A stretch of 64,000 nt of DNA from Clostridium_AD sp036569345 (GTDB lineage Bacteria > Bacillota > Clostridia > Clostridiales > Clostridiaceae): the NCBI RefSeq assembly GCF_036569345.1, contig NZ_DATCQT010000209.1, positions 1-64,000 of the forward strand. Direction: 5' to 3'. The position numbers and the translations under genes were made by a program. Positions 1 to 9,666 of this stretch are shown piece after piece (the stretch's first letter is position 1; every line of letters starts with the position of its first letter). Under the pieces are notes generated by a model. That model was not told the DNA's origin, did no database searches, and was given only the letters and a program-made list of their open reading frames with translations.

Positions 1-86
1 TTGTTCATCACAGTCATTTATTAGTCTTTACCGGCCCAAGTTACCGATTAACACACTCAACCATGAATCCCCAGTAATGGGAATAA

Positions 87-1163
87 GGTGCTGGAAAAAT
101 TAAGTTCCGCAGTGCATGGTTTTTAGCTTGCCAAAAACAAAGTATCGAAATCAATACTAATATTTTTGCTATTATTTTAGGAGTAGATAAAACATTTCTA
201 AATGTTAATATTGGGGAAGGGTATAGAATAGAAGAAGTTTTTTTAGACGAATGTGAATACAAAGATAAGATTGTTATGGGTGATAACTCTATTAGTAATA
301 ATTATTTGTTTGCTCAAATCAAAACTGAAAATGAAGGGAAAGAAAAAATAAGTTTTATATGTATTACTAAAAAAGATAAATTACAATACCCTCAACCAAA
401 GCTCGATAATTCATTTCACCTATCTGATAAGAATCCATTATTCGATGATGAGATGCAAATCTATAAAGATAATAAGTATAGAGAAATTTATGATTTTATT
501 TCAAAAATCATGTTATTTAAAGAGGGCGATATTGGAATATATGAAGTTTTTTTGAATTTTTAGTATCAATTTTTAATTATGAATAATGAGTTCACGAACA
601 CCGTGCTTATACAAGATGCAAATATTTTATGTGAAAATACATATACAGTTAATGAAAATGAAATACAAGTTTTAAATGAATTTCTAGTAAATCATAACGA
701 AGCGTTTGAAATCTTACATAAAGTAATTGATAGTTTTACATATTCCTATAAACTGTCATATGACGCAAAGGCATTTGAACAAATTATAACAACACTTGAA
801 ATTTTGTTCCTTAATAAAGGTGAGTCAATGAAAACAGAAAATTTATCTAAGAGAGTTGCTGTTTTTTTAGAAGATGATGATGTCAAAATTTTAGAATTAT
901 ATAAGGAGATAAGGTCTTTTTACAAATACAGGTCAAAGTCTACTCATGAAGGAATCGATTTAAAAATAACAAGAAATGCATTGGTATCTTTAAAAGAATA
1001 TACAAGAAGGTCTATAAAAAAATTTATTGATGTTATTGAAGAAGACCTATTAATAAATTCTTTATGTAATTTCCATAGTATAAAAATCAATATTATTTTA
1101 CAGCTTAAACAAGATATAATAGTAAAAATCCAGACAGGTATACTTCCTGAAAGGGCAAAATAA
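87..1163 (+). pseudogene. Decayed HEPN-domain protein gene (5' truncated, in-frame stop)
   Basis: One reading frame runs from about 87 to 1163 and is broken only by a TAG at 561-563. The part before the stop (ATG at 276) and the part after it (ATG at 579) are in the same frame, 15 nt apart. The second ATG has no ribosome binding site, which argues for one gene with a nonsense mutation. The C-terminal half is helical and carries RSKSTH, matching the R-x4-H signature of HEPN RNases of the ApeA-like type. Upstream of about 87 there is a stop codon and unrelated-looking sequence, so the 5' end also appears lost. Known HEPN proteins of this kind act as abortive-infection or toxin RNases. Here the gene is probably inactive, unless the two halves are made separately. 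Confidence 0.6.
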
Positions 1164-1310
1164 ATGCATAATTGAGAATACTAAACAAATCATTTGCTCC
1201 TATTTTGTTTAGACTTTTACTCTCTAATTTAAATGTGTAAAATTAATGTTGACAATTGTGAAAGTTGAAACTTATAAACAAGTGATAAATTTTTAATAGA
1301 GGTGGTTATT

Positions 1311-1727
1311 TTGCTTAATAATAAAACTGAACAAATTGCAGTGAGTGGTGTTATAAATGCTATACTTCAAAGTAATATATTAGAGCCATTTATTGATTCT
1401 AATGATAAAACACCATCTTGGGATGGAAACATTTTGGTTTATAAATCGACAGATACTAAAAAAAGTAATTTAAAAGGCAAAATCCCCGTACAAGTAAAAG
1501 GTACTGCTGTTAAAGAATTTAGTGATGATACTATATCATTCTCTTTTAACATCTCTGATTTGAAAAACTTTCTTACGGACGGTGGCGTATTGTTTTTCGT
1601 TGTACAACTCATTGGTGTAAATAATGTAAAAATATATTATACCACCTTACTACCAATCGATATAAACAGACTTTTGAAAAAAGCAAAAAAAATCGAAACA
1701 GCTTATCTGCAAATCTTAAAGCTTTAA
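1311..1727 (+). CDS. DUF4365-like PD-(D/E)XK protein
   Basis: This is a small protein of about 138 residues. The TTG at 1311 is preferred over the GTG at 1302 because AGAGGTGG (1298-1305) lies five bases before it and overlaps the GTG. The order SWDG, then KIPVQVKGT about 30 residues later, fits the D...QxK active site of the DUF4365 branch of the PD-(D/E)XK nuclease fold, which is common in defence loci. No other domain is visible, so any specificity must come from a partner. The next gene starts two bases after its stop, suggesting translational coupling. Family assignment is by motif only. Confidence 0.6.
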   Translation: MLNNKTEQIAVSGVINAILQSNILEPFIDSNDKTPSWDGNILVYKSTDTKKSNLKGKIPVQVKGTAVKEFSDDTISFSFNISDLKNFLTDGGVLFFVVQLIGVNNVKIYYTTLLPIDINRLLKKAKKIETAYLQILKL

Positions 1728-1729
1728 AC

Positions 1730-3031
1730 TTGACTAATTCAAAACAATTAGAAAGCATTTGCTATAGTTTTTTATATAATAGAGAACTTCAATTTAGTAC
1801 ATATAACCACTCGAAAAATATAAGAAACTTTAATAAAATAACATTTAAAGTGTTCCCAGATGGTACCCCATTAAACGATTATCTTTTTAATAATGAAGTA
1901 TATCTTTATGGTTATGATAACAGCAATACATTACCAATGCCCATAAGTAAAATGGCAATAGAAACGATTTCGCATAAAATGGAAAAGAAAATTGTCATTG
2001 ATTCGATTGAATATTTTGATAGTTATGAAATTATAAACTCTAAAGAGAATAGTATAGTTAGTTTTGGCAAAAGCTTTACCTATAATATCGATAGTTCAGA
2101 ATTAAACTATAAAACAAGGGGTAATTTAAAAGAAAGATTAAATGATGCAACATTCTTGAATAAGTTAATTGAAAAAAACTACTTTAATATAGGTAATGTT
2201 AAAATAACAAATTTAAAATTACCTAAAAGTGAAAGTGATTCTATTCGTAACTATTTAAACTATTTAAATGATATATTGGATTTGATGAAATTCTTTCATA
2301 TTAATGATGAATTAAATATGGATATCTTTAATACTAAAGACTACATTAATATTAACTCTTTAATTGATATTGTCCTTTATAACAAAAAAATCAAATACCC
2401 AAATCAGCCTGGAGTTACAAATGTAATAATCGCTAATATAAATATTGCCATTCTTATCACTCTTGATAAAAACAGCATTATTAGTATAGAGGATTATTAC
2501 AGCAAAATGTTTAAAAACCACAGGGTGTACTATATATCGCAAATAGACCAGAAGACGATTGTATGTAGTCCTTATGTGCTATTAAAAGCAAGTGATATAA
2601 TTGAGTCCAGTAATTTAGATTTAGACGTTGTTGAGGACTCTTTCAAAAGTATCGCACTAAACAATGATAATTCTGGTGCAGCTAACACTCTGATTCTAGA
2701 ATTAATAAAAGTATATGACATAAATAATGACTTTACTAACTGTTTAGATACTGCCATCAATTTATGTGAATGGCTACAAGAATATGATAGTAATTCTTGT
2801 ATATATATAATTAATAAATATCAAATTATAAAACGCTTGCGAGACTTAAATAAAGAAGAAAAACGTAAACTTATGGAAATTAGAAGTGCATCAATAGAAA
2901 ACATACCAATACAATGTGGCATTAGTATTTTATTGGAAAATAAAAGTGATTTTGAATATAATTTTGAGAAACTTCCTGAAGAAGAAAGTAACGTATTCTG
3001 CGAGTACCCCATCTATAAATTAATTAAATAA
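1730..3031 (+). CDS. Unknown 433-residue partner of the DUF4365 protein
   Basis: I do not recognise this protein. It starts with TTG two bases after the stop of the DUF4365 gene and has no good ribosome binding site of its own, so it is probably translated by coupling. It is soluble-looking, rich in Asn, Ile and Lys, with no signal peptide, membrane segment or obvious nucleotide-binding motif. The C-terminal third is helical with several acidic stretches. A hairpin terminator follows at 3067-3090, so the two genes form a closed unit. A role as specificity or immunity partner of the nuclease is only a guess from position. Confidence 0.55.
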   Translation: MTNSKQLESICYSFLYNRELQFSTYNHSKNIRNFNKITFKVFPDGTPLNDYLFNNEVYLYGYDNSNTLPMPISKMAIETISHKMEKKIVIDSIEYFDSYEIINSKENSIVSFGKSFTYNIDSSELNYKTRGNLKERLNDATFLNKLIEKNYFNIGNVKITNLKLPKSESDSIRNYLNYLNDILDLMKFFHINDELNMDIFNTKDYININSLIDIVLYNKKIKYPNQPGVTNVIIANINIAILITLDKNSIISIEDYYSKMFKNHRVYYISQIDQKTIVCSPYVLLKASDIIESSNLDLDVVEDSFKSIALNNDNSGAANTLILELIKVYDINNDFTNCLDTAINLCEWLQEYDSNSCIYIINKYQIIKRLRDLNKEEKRKLMEIRSASIENIPIQCGISILLENKSDFEYNFEKLPEEESNVFCEYPIYKLIK

Positions 3032-3066
3032 TGATTAAATATTAATGTTAAAGAAAAGAATAAAAA

Positions 3067-3090
3067 ATAGCTGCTTTGCATAGCAGCTAT
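3067..3090 (+). terminator. Terminator after the DUF4365 gene pair
   Basis: A nine-base stem (ATAGCTGCT/AGCAGCTAT) with a six-base loop sits 36 bp after the stop of the preceding gene and is followed by a short T-containing tail. A run of A before the stem could let it also work from the other strand. Confidence 0.55.
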
Positions 3091-3248
3091 TTAAGTATAT
3101 GGGCAAATTCCGATATTACTTATCTGATATTACTTATATAAGATTCTAACGAAAGGGAAGGCATTCCCAACAAAAATTTATTGTAAGATATAATCGAAAG
3201 ATATAATTGCTGATGATGAGCCTAATTTAAGACAGCGTCATCCTTTAA

Positions 3249-4121
3249 TTAAGGGTATCTAGTTAGATTATCAAAATAGTCATACATTGTTTTTCTCTTT
3301 TCTTTAGAAAAACCGCTATAAAATGAATTTGTATCTTCATATTTAGTATTATAGCTTAATGCAATACTAAAACAATCTGCAAAAACATCTTGTTTATGCT
3401 CTGCAAGCACATTATTCCAACTTGTAGGAAAAGTTTCTTCAAACATTTCCTTAAATCCATATGGAATTACGGAATCATCATTTGTTATTGCAAGGTGCAG
3501 TGCATGACCAGTTTCGTGCATAAATACTTCAGAAATTGGACTCTTATCAATTGCATTGTTTCTGGAATTAATAATAGTATTAAGATTAATATAATATACT
3601 GAATCCAGATTAGAAGACATATTAAAATTCAAAATAACAAGTGGATTATTCTTGTATATTATATCGATAGATGATTTAGCTAATGACATATTAAGGATAT
3701 CTATAATTTCTTTTTCTTTAATAAGTTCAGAACTATTTTCTAAGGGCACATTATACATAGAAAGAAGTTCATGAACAATTGCTATTGTTTCTTTATAAGA
3801 TTTAATAGTAGGATTAATACCTAGACATCCAAGTATAGAGGTTATAAAAATAATATATGAATCCTTTTCTTTAAAATAGAAATATTTAACCTTATCAATA
3901 ACATTATTTTTATAATTCATTTGTTTCCCTAGAAAGATAGAATGCCTGTATTGATTAATATTTTCAAGTGCATTTTTTATAAGATATCTTTTATCCATCG
4001 AGTTTAGTATAATATAATTAATTTCATCTAAGTAATTCAATGCCTTTTTCTTAGTGTTACTTTTGCTATAAAATTTGGCAAGAGTTTCTTGTATATCATT
4101 TAACTCTTCAAATTTATTCAT
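3249..4121 (-). CDS. HExxH zinc metallopeptidase-like protein
   Basis: This is a 290-residue protein with a helical, lysine-rich N-terminal two thirds and a C-terminal zinc-site motif. HETGHALH at about residues 203-210 gives the HExxH pair, and VFADCFSIAL about 40 residues later could supply the third ligand, as in ImmA/IrrE-like and related zincins. There is no signal peptide, so it should act in the cytoplasm. ImmA/IrrE-type peptidases often cleave repressors of mobile elements, but no DNA-binding partner is adjacent. The gene stands alone between convergent neighbours. The fold is inferred and the substrate is unknown. Confidence 0.55.
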   Translation of the reverse strand: MNKFEELNDIQETLAKFYSKSNTKKKALNYLDEINYIILNSMDKRYLIKNALENINQYRHSIFLGKQMNYKNNVIDKVKYFYFKEKDSYIIFITSILGCLGINPTIKSYKETIAIVHELLSMYNVPLENSSELIKEKEIIDILNMSLAKSSIDIIYKNNPLVILNFNMSSNLDSVYYINLNTIINSRNNAIDKSPISEVFMHETGHALHLAITNDDSVIPYGFKEMFEETFPTSWNNVLAEHKQDVFADCFSIALSYNTKYEDTNSFYSGFSKEKRKTMYDYFDNLTRYP

Positions 4122-4542
4122 GGACAGCTCCTAGTATTATTACCTTAGAATATTATATTTTAAATGTTATTCTAATATAACTACTAGATAAAAATTCTGA
4201 TGTATATACCGTAAGAATGATGCAACCAGTGTCAAAGTCCTCATTACTTATTATTCTACGTTCGATACACGTCAGTTCAATAAAATTAATATACTAATGA
4301 ATATACTTCACAAATATAAAAGAGCCTATTTCTAGGCTCAATAACTTAAGTTTCTTATTGTGTACTCATTCTATTAATTAGCATTTGGGCAAATTCATAA
4401 GCTAAAATCTTAATTTGGTTATTCACCTTAATAAGTTCGTTCCAGAATATATTTTATAATCTCGGTATCTAAACAACTTATAAGCAATTATTTGTCATTT
4501 GTAATTTAAAGGTTTTCGTATTAAGTCCGTTAAATGATAACT
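4122..4542. other. Intergenic stretch with one terminator
   Basis: This AT-rich gap lies between the metallopeptidase gene and the TPR/PIN gene. Apart from the hairpin at 4322-4339 I see no gene, repeat or recognisable RNA in it. The promoter of the metallopeptidase gene should lie just above 4121. Confidence 0.4.
4322..4339 (-). terminator. Terminator of the TPR/PIN gene
   Basis: A perfect seven-base stem (GAGCCTA/TAGGCTC) with a four-base loop is followed on the minus strand by TTTTATA. It lies about 200 bp downstream of the stop of the large TPR/PIN gene. Confidence 0.55.
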
Positions 4543-7500
4543 TTATAATTTATCATTGTGTTTTTTAGCAATTACATTCAATTGTTGAACAATACTCACA
4601 TCCATTTTTACACATACTTCTGTTAAAAATTTATAATATGATTTATAATCATCATCATTTTGTCCGAAAACTTGTAGAAATGAACTAATCCCTCTTGTAC
4701 ATGCAATTATTATATCTTTTCCCCTTTTAAATTCTTTTGAAATTAAAATATCTCCTAATTTATTTTCTTCTATGCGAATCTTTGAAAAATTCTCAAAAAT
4801 GACTAAACTAATGTAGTTATTTTTGGTAATTAAAGCAAGTAGTGAATCTTTGAATTCTGGATACCGAAAAGCAAGCAAATTAAAATAATATTTACTCTTA
4901 CTTGAATAGTTATCAATATACTTAACAACCATCATTGCATAGTCTAGAAATACTTCATTTGTCACAGTACTATGAATAGTTTTAAGAAATACAATATAAA
5001 CATCAACGAAACTTAATAAATCTGAATTTTTATCCATCGAGAGATAAACTTTAAATTTTTCTACCATTTCTTCCTTTGAATTAATAGTTAGTGATAGGTT
5101 AAATAGGTCTACTGAATTAAAGTTTATAAAATCGTACTTAGAAAGTATAAGTTTGATATTTGCATTGCTAATTATCATTGACCGTTTTTCATCCTTTTGT
5201 TGTATGCTCCTCAATACGGCAACTATATTAACAATATAACTGCCTTTATCTCCAAGGCTGCTCTTTAGAGTAAAATCTGAGTTTAAATATGGAATCTTAT
5301 TGTCTAGTGAGTAGCTTGCACAGTGTATCGTTTCTTCATGATATGCATCTACTCGTTTAAAGTCTAATAGTATTGCAGTATCAACTGGTACAAACTTTAC
5401 GTCCACAGAATCTTTAAAATAATCAAAAACTGTCCTTATTAGAGCGTTTTCTGTATTTGATAATAATAGTTGAAGGCACTCAATAGTTGTATATGATATA
5501 TATACTGTTTTAAACTCATCGAGTAACTCTAATAATCCAGCTTCAGCCAAGATATATAGCCCTATAGAATCAATTAATATCTCATCTATTACTAATTGTG
5601 TTGTAGTTTGAACTTCAGTTATATCTCCAGATGTAATCTTTAATTTCTGTTTGTGATTTTTAGAAGCCACTATCTGTATAATATTAATTCCAGAAAATTT
5701 AATATATGTTGAAACCCCGATTTGATGGTTATTAAAAGCATTTTGAATAGTATTATCCCTTGGTATTTTTGACCCAGTCTGTTTTTGCAATTCTTCTAAA
5801 AACTTACCTTTGCTTATATCTCCTTCGTCAATTTTAATCGCTTTAATCCAGCCATTGTTGGGATAATCCACAATATAACCCTGCATTGTAGCCATCCAAT
5901 CGTCGACTCGATTACATCTTAGGCTAATGCCAGCAAAGAATGGGTGACTTCTTGCCTTTGAATTATCTTTATCAAATTCTTTTGCCCTTTTAGCGTATTC
6001 AAAAGCATTTCCCAGATTTGAATGAAATACTTCTAGCGTGCTGTAGAGCATATATAACTCCGATGTTTCTGCCAATTTATTTGTACTAAGAAATTTTACT
6101 AATGACTCTGTTTTATTTAAGTCATTAGCTTTAAAGTAATAACCAGCACTTCTAAGTAGATACTTATTATTTTTAGTCAGCTTATAGAGTTCCTCTAGTT
6201 GTAATGCTACATTTAAAACATCACCTTTAAGTCTGTAGTACTCTATAGTCATTTGACAATAATCAACATCCTCCAGCTTTAATTTATCAAGACTATCATA
6301 AAAAATGTAAAGTAGTTGTAAATCGCCTTGCCTCAATAAGTAAAAAAACTTCCTTTTTATAAATTCGCTTTTATCAATTTTCCCTATTTTATATTCACCA
6401 TTAAACACCTTATCCAAGACAATGCATAATTCCTCATCATAATTATTAATATCTAAAAATCTACTAGCGTCTAAAATCGTGAATGCATTATTGGAACCTC
6501 TTACTATATCCATTAATTTATTTTTAGCCTTTAAATGCTCATTAATTCTTTCATAATATAAAACAAGCAACATATTAATTGGTTCATCATCTGGTTCAAT
6601 ACTAATATACTTCTTGTAATATACTAAAAACTCATTATAATCTTGATTTCTAGTTAACGAATCCATAAAAATATACTGGAGATGCTTGTCCTCTTTGTAT
6701 TTATCGTCTATAAATGGTCTTAACTTATCTATTAATTCTTCATACTTGCCTTTTCGAGACAAATTGAAAATTTCAAACTTAAATTGTTCTTCAGGAGAAA
6801 GGTTTCTTCTTGTTTCTTGGTTATCGTTACCTAAAGACAACTCAGCAATTGCTTTAACTCTCATTAAATCATTATTCATTACATCTATATATTCTTTAGA
6901 TTCAGAGCTAATTTTAATTATTTCTTTCGGTCTTTGAGTTAAATGAAGACAACTGAAATAGAAAGGCATTAGCTGTTTATATAATGTCTTTTTTAATTCT
7001 ATGTTAGCTGTATTGTAAAGTTTATTAAATATATCAATAGCCTTATCTAATGCATCATAATCAACTTCATTTAACTTAATAGTATCTGTTTCATCTTTAT
7101 TTATTGAAGCTATGAAGTAATAAGACACACCAATAGCTAATTCTCTTTGTGCTGTATAATTTAATGCATTAGCATCTTCATAATACTTTTTCGCCTCATA
7201 ATATTCTCCACATTGAAGAGATATATCCCCTAGGACAGTTTTCATTTTGATAATTTCTTCTATAGTCCCTGAAATATATTTAGGATGTGAAGTAATTTTC
7301 TCAATTGCATCTTTGTATTCAATAGTCTTATTGATGGCATTTAAAAATATTCTTGAAAGAATAGCATTTAAGTAATCGCTCTTAAATGCTAACGCTTTAT
7401 CATTAAAGTATATAGCCTTTTGAATATCTTGTTTATTATGGTAATATACAGACAGTATGAAAAAAAATTTATTAAGTTCTTTGACTTCGCCGAGAGACTC

Positions 7501-7935
7501 AACCTTTTTTATCAATAATTTGATTTTTTCATCATCTTCATTGATGTTGACATAGCAGTTCAAAAGTCCATTGTATATAGAAAATTTGTCATTAACTGAT
7601 AACCCTACATCAAAATTATCATACATCAACTTATTATAAGCCTCAATTGCTTTATATGTTAAACCTGAAGTAATCAATTCTTCAATTGGTTTAATTTTTT
7701 CAGTTAATGTAATACTGCTATCAGATGTTAATTGAGATTCTGGTGTGTTTATTATAAAAACATTAATACTTTTATCAATGCTATTTCCAGTTCCTATGTT
7801 TATATCTTGAACATTTATGGTAGAGTCATGAATTTTATCGAAGTTTAAGACATCTCTAACACAACTCTCCATATCTGGAACTATTTCAGGATGATTTGGG
7901 GTTATAAAATTTTTAAGCCATTTACTCATCTGCAT
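4543..7935 (-). CDS. TPR-rich protein with C-terminal PIN-like domain
   Basis: This protein of about 1,130 residues is made mostly of tandem helical TPR-like pairs (about residues 40-720). A domain at roughly 780-930 looks PIN-like: LVIDEIL supplies a first Asp, TIECL a Glu, and LNSDFTLK a late Asp, the pattern of metal-binding acids in PIN nucleases. The last 200 residues are helical. ATG at 7935 is preferred to GTG at 7944 because AAAGGG lies eight bases upstream; ATG at 7929 is also possible. The start overlaps the end of the 70-residue membrane protein, so the two are probably made together. Large TPR proteins with a nuclease tail occur in defence islands, where the repeats sense and the tail cuts RNA. 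That role is inferred here. Confidence 0.5.
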   Translation of the reverse strand: MQMSKWLKNFITPNHPEIVPDMESCVRDVLNFDKIHDSTINVQDINIGTGNSIDKSINVFIINTPESQLTSDSSITLTEKIKPIEELITSGLTYKAIEAYNKLMYDNFDVGLSVNDKFSIYNGLLNCYVNINEDDEKIKLLIKKVESLGEVKELNKFFFILSVYYHNKQDIQKAIYFNDKALAFKSDYLNAILSRIFLNAINKTIEYKDAIEKITSHPKYISGTIEEIIKMKTVLGDISLQCGEYYEAKKYYEDANALNYTAQRELAIGVSYYFIASINKDETDTIKLNEVDYDALDKAIDIFNKLYNTANIELKKTLYKQLMPFYFSCLHLTQRPKEIIKISSESKEYIDVMNNDLMRVKAIAELSLGNDNQETRRNLSPEEQFKFEIFNLSRKGKYEELIDKLRPFIDDKYKEDKHLQYIFMDSLTRNQDYNEFLVYYKKYISIEPDDEPINMLLVLYYERINEHLKAKNKLMDIVRGSNNAFTILDASRFLDINNYDEELCIVLDKVFNGEYKIGKIDKSEFIKRKFFYLLRQGDLQLLYIFYDSLDKLKLEDVDYCQMTIEYYRLKGDVLNVALQLEELYKLTKNNKYLLRSAGYYFKANDLNKTESLVKFLSTNKLAETSELYMLYSTLEVFHSNLGNAFEYAKRAKEFDKDNSKARSHPFFAGISLRCNRVDDWMATMQGYIVDYPNNGWIKAIKIDEGDISKGKFLEELQKQTGSKIPRDNTIQNAFNNHQIGVSTYIKFSGINIIQIVASKNHKQKLKITSGDITEVQTTTQLVIDEILIDSIGLYILAEAGLLELLDEFKTVYISYTTIECLQLLLSNTENALIRTVFDYFKDSVDVKFVPVDTAILLDFKRVDAYHEETIHCASYSLDNKIPYLNSDFTLKSSLGDKGSYIVNIVAVLRSIQQKDEKRSMIISNANIKLILSKYDFINFNSVDLFNLSLTINSKEEMVEKFKVYLSMDKNSDLLSFVDVYIVFLKTIHSTVTNEVFLDYAMMVVKYIDNYSSKSKYYFNLLAFRYPEFKDSLLALITKNNYISLVIFENFSKIRIEENKLGDILISKEFKRGKDIIIACTRGISSFLQVFGQNDDDYKSYYKFLTEVCVKMDVSIVQQLNVIAKKHNDKL

Positions 7936-8134
7936 CCTTATCACCCTTTGTTATCCTATTATTTTCACCAATATTAGTATTACTTACTGTAACATTACTG
8001 TTTTTTATATTTTTTATATTTTCACTATTTTTAATATTATTACTACTTTTTTTAGTAGTCTTATTCACTCCATATGTAATCCCTATCACACCAACTATTA
8101 TACCAATAATTGTAACTATCGTTCCAAACTCCAT
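7922..8134 (-). CDS. 70-residue single-pass membrane protein
   Basis: The N-terminus has one hydrophobic segment (about residues 5-24, IVTIIGIIVGVIGITYGV), then a Lys/Asn-rich tail ending in SNTNIGENNRI. A good ribosome binding site (AAGGGGG) lies seven bases before the ATG. Its end overlaps the start of the TPR/PIN gene. The tail resembles a segment near the N-terminus of that large protein (DINIGTGNSI), which hints that the two pair through a shared short motif or derive from a duplicated piece. A membrane anchor for the large protein is a reasonable guess but nothing proves it. Confidence 0.5.
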   Translation of the reverse strand: MEFGTIVTIIGIIVGVIGITYGVNKTTKKSSNNIKNSENIKNIKNSNVTVSNTNIGENNRITKGDKDADE

Positions 8135-8400
8135 CTCTTCGCCCCCTTAGTAAAGTATAAATAAATACTATAACTTTAAGTTAATTATACTGCTATAATT
8201 GGCATTAGCAACCATTTCACTTTTGTTAAATATATAATTTAAATCTTAAAATTTTAACTATAATTCAAAAATCTAAATATTGTTATGAAATCCCGTAAGA
8301 AATGACGTTCTACCTAGTATGATATTTTTTATTAGCATTCTGTATTTCTCAATACTTTTAGTAACAAAAGATATACCTTAACTCTACTTTTTTAACCTTT

Positions 8401-9018
8401 CTACGCCTTTATTACAATACACGGTTCTGATAACATACCTATATCATTACTTATTCCTGTTCTCAAAAGTGCAGCAGCAACTAAATTATATGGATTCTCT
8501 GCTGTCACAGCGTTAGCTTGTACTATTAATGGATATTCTTTTATAAATATTTTTACCGCAATCTCTGCGTCACCTGAATGAGTTAAAGCCTTCGAATCCT
8601 TAGAAACAAATGCCTCCCATATAAACAAGTTAACGTTTTCATTTATAAAATTATCCCACCTAAATGTTACCTTTATTTCTACATTTATTAATATCTTAAT
8701 TCTATTTAGTATCCAAACAGTCTCGGTCAACCCTGTGGCTAATGCTCCACACCCTGCACTCCACGCTCTGTCTCCTTCACCTTTTCTTGCGCTTGTTAAA
8801 TTTAAAGGTTCATCTGATATCGGTAAAAATAATGGGCATTCAAACCCTACAGCTACTTTATATCCATTAGATAAATCCTTTGCGATACCAATAGAAAACT
8901 CTTCAATACTTGTTCCTATACTCCAACTATCTATTTTCCCTAATTCAGCTCTGCACCACCCAAAATTTTTCTTTTTAATCGAACCAATATCAGCACACCA
9001 AATCACCAAATTACCCAT
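8401..9018 (-). CDS. Predicted RNase H-fold protein (DUF429-like)
   Basis: This is a 205-residue protein with the pattern of the DUF429/RNase H-like fold: an early Asp in CADIGS after a strand, VGFECPLF in the middle, and WEAFVS and HSGDAEIA near the end followed by NLVAAALLRTG. I place it in that group by layout rather than by a clear signature. No partner is obvious: it sits alone, on the same strand as the genes upstream, with 60 bp to the next. Biochemical function is unknown. Confidence 0.4.
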   Translation of the reverse strand: MGNLVIWCADIGSIKKKNFGWCRAELGKIDSWSIGTSIEEFSIGIAKDLSNGYKVAVGFECPLFLPISDEPLNLTSARKGEGDRAWSAGCGALATGLTETVWILNRIKILINVEIKVTFRWDNFINENVNLFIWEAFVSKDSKALTHSGDAEIAVKIFIKEYPLIVQANAVTAENPYNLVAAALLRTGISNDIGMLSEPCIVIKA

Positions 9019-9078
9019 TTTTAATGCTCCTCAATTTTTACAAATTACACCCTAACTATCTTAATCCTAAATAATTTT

Positions 9079-9327
9079 CTAATCAACCTTCGTGAACTCT
9101 ATATATTTACCTAACTTCAATTCTGTTTTCTTCCATCCATTTTCTACCCATGACCTTGTTATAGTATGTGTATCACTTACACCCCAATAGGCACTATATT
9201 GATAGGCGGATTTAGGAAGTTTAAACCCTATTATTTTTTCAATATTATCATAAGTCAATATTACCTTTTCTTCTTTCAAATTCTCAAAATACTTCATCAG
9301 CAATTCATATTTATAGTCGCCTAGCAT
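9079..9327 (-). CDS. Small DUF7662-like protein
   Basis: This is an 82-residue protein with two parts: an N-terminal helix plus a LTYDNIEKIIGFKLP segment, and a Trp-rich C-terminal part (AYWGVSDTH ... SWVENGWKKTELKL). This layout is typical of small conserved proteins annotated as DUF7662, which I recall from restriction and defence neighbourhoods. It is probably a DNA-linked accessory protein. Function unknown. Confidence 0.45.
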   Translation of the reverse strand: MLGDYKYELLMKYFENLKEEKVILTYDNIEKIIGFKLPKSAYQYSAYWGVSDTHTITRSWVENGWKKTELKLGKYIEFTKVD

Positions 9328-9406
9328 TGCTTTTACATCTCCTTTTATTTAAATATTTATAATCATAATGACTGCTAAATATTATTTCAACAGTCATCAT
9401 AATCAT

Positions 9407-9643
9407 TTACCCTATATCCAATTCGTCTATATTAATATCTTTTAAAATCTCTTTTAATTTATCCAATTCAACTTTACTAATTGTAATCCCTTTTCGCATT
9501 TTAATATGGTCTTCATCCCAATCTCTAATATCAATTTTTGGTTTTCTATCGTTCCAGCTTATTATATTTATCTCTCTTTTCCAACCCTTAGCCTCTGACA
9601 AAACTCCAATGTTCTTAATAATATCAAACTTTATTTCAGACAT
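9407..9643 (-). CDS. YdbC-like PC4-family protein
   Basis: This is a protein of about 78 residues. The ATG at 9643 is chosen because GAAGGAG precedes it at a good distance. The sequence (GVLSEAKGWKREINIISWN, then KIDIRDWDEDHIKMRKGI) has the strand-rich shape of the bacterial YdbC/PC4 family, small homodimers that bind single-stranded DNA. It lies downstream of the restriction-modification operon on the same strand. A link to restriction is not shown. Confidence 0.6.
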   Translation of the reverse strand: MSEIKFDIIKNIGVLSEAKGWKREINIISWNDRKPKIDIRDWDEDHIKMRKGITISKVELDKLKEILKDINIDELDIG

Positions 9644-9666
9644 TAATACCACTCCTTCTCTTTAAC

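Noticed and set aside
1..20. TCACAGT shared between the left edge and the manC junction near 28531-28537, as a possible core of element A
   Set aside because: Seven bases in AT-rich DNA is too weak, and no manC C-terminal sequence is visible beside it.
41..262. Minus-strand open frame of 73 codons at the left edge
   Set aside because: It overlaps the better-supported HEPN reading frame on the plus strand, has no ribosome binding site and no recognisable domain. It might be the end of a broken transposase, but nothing shows it.
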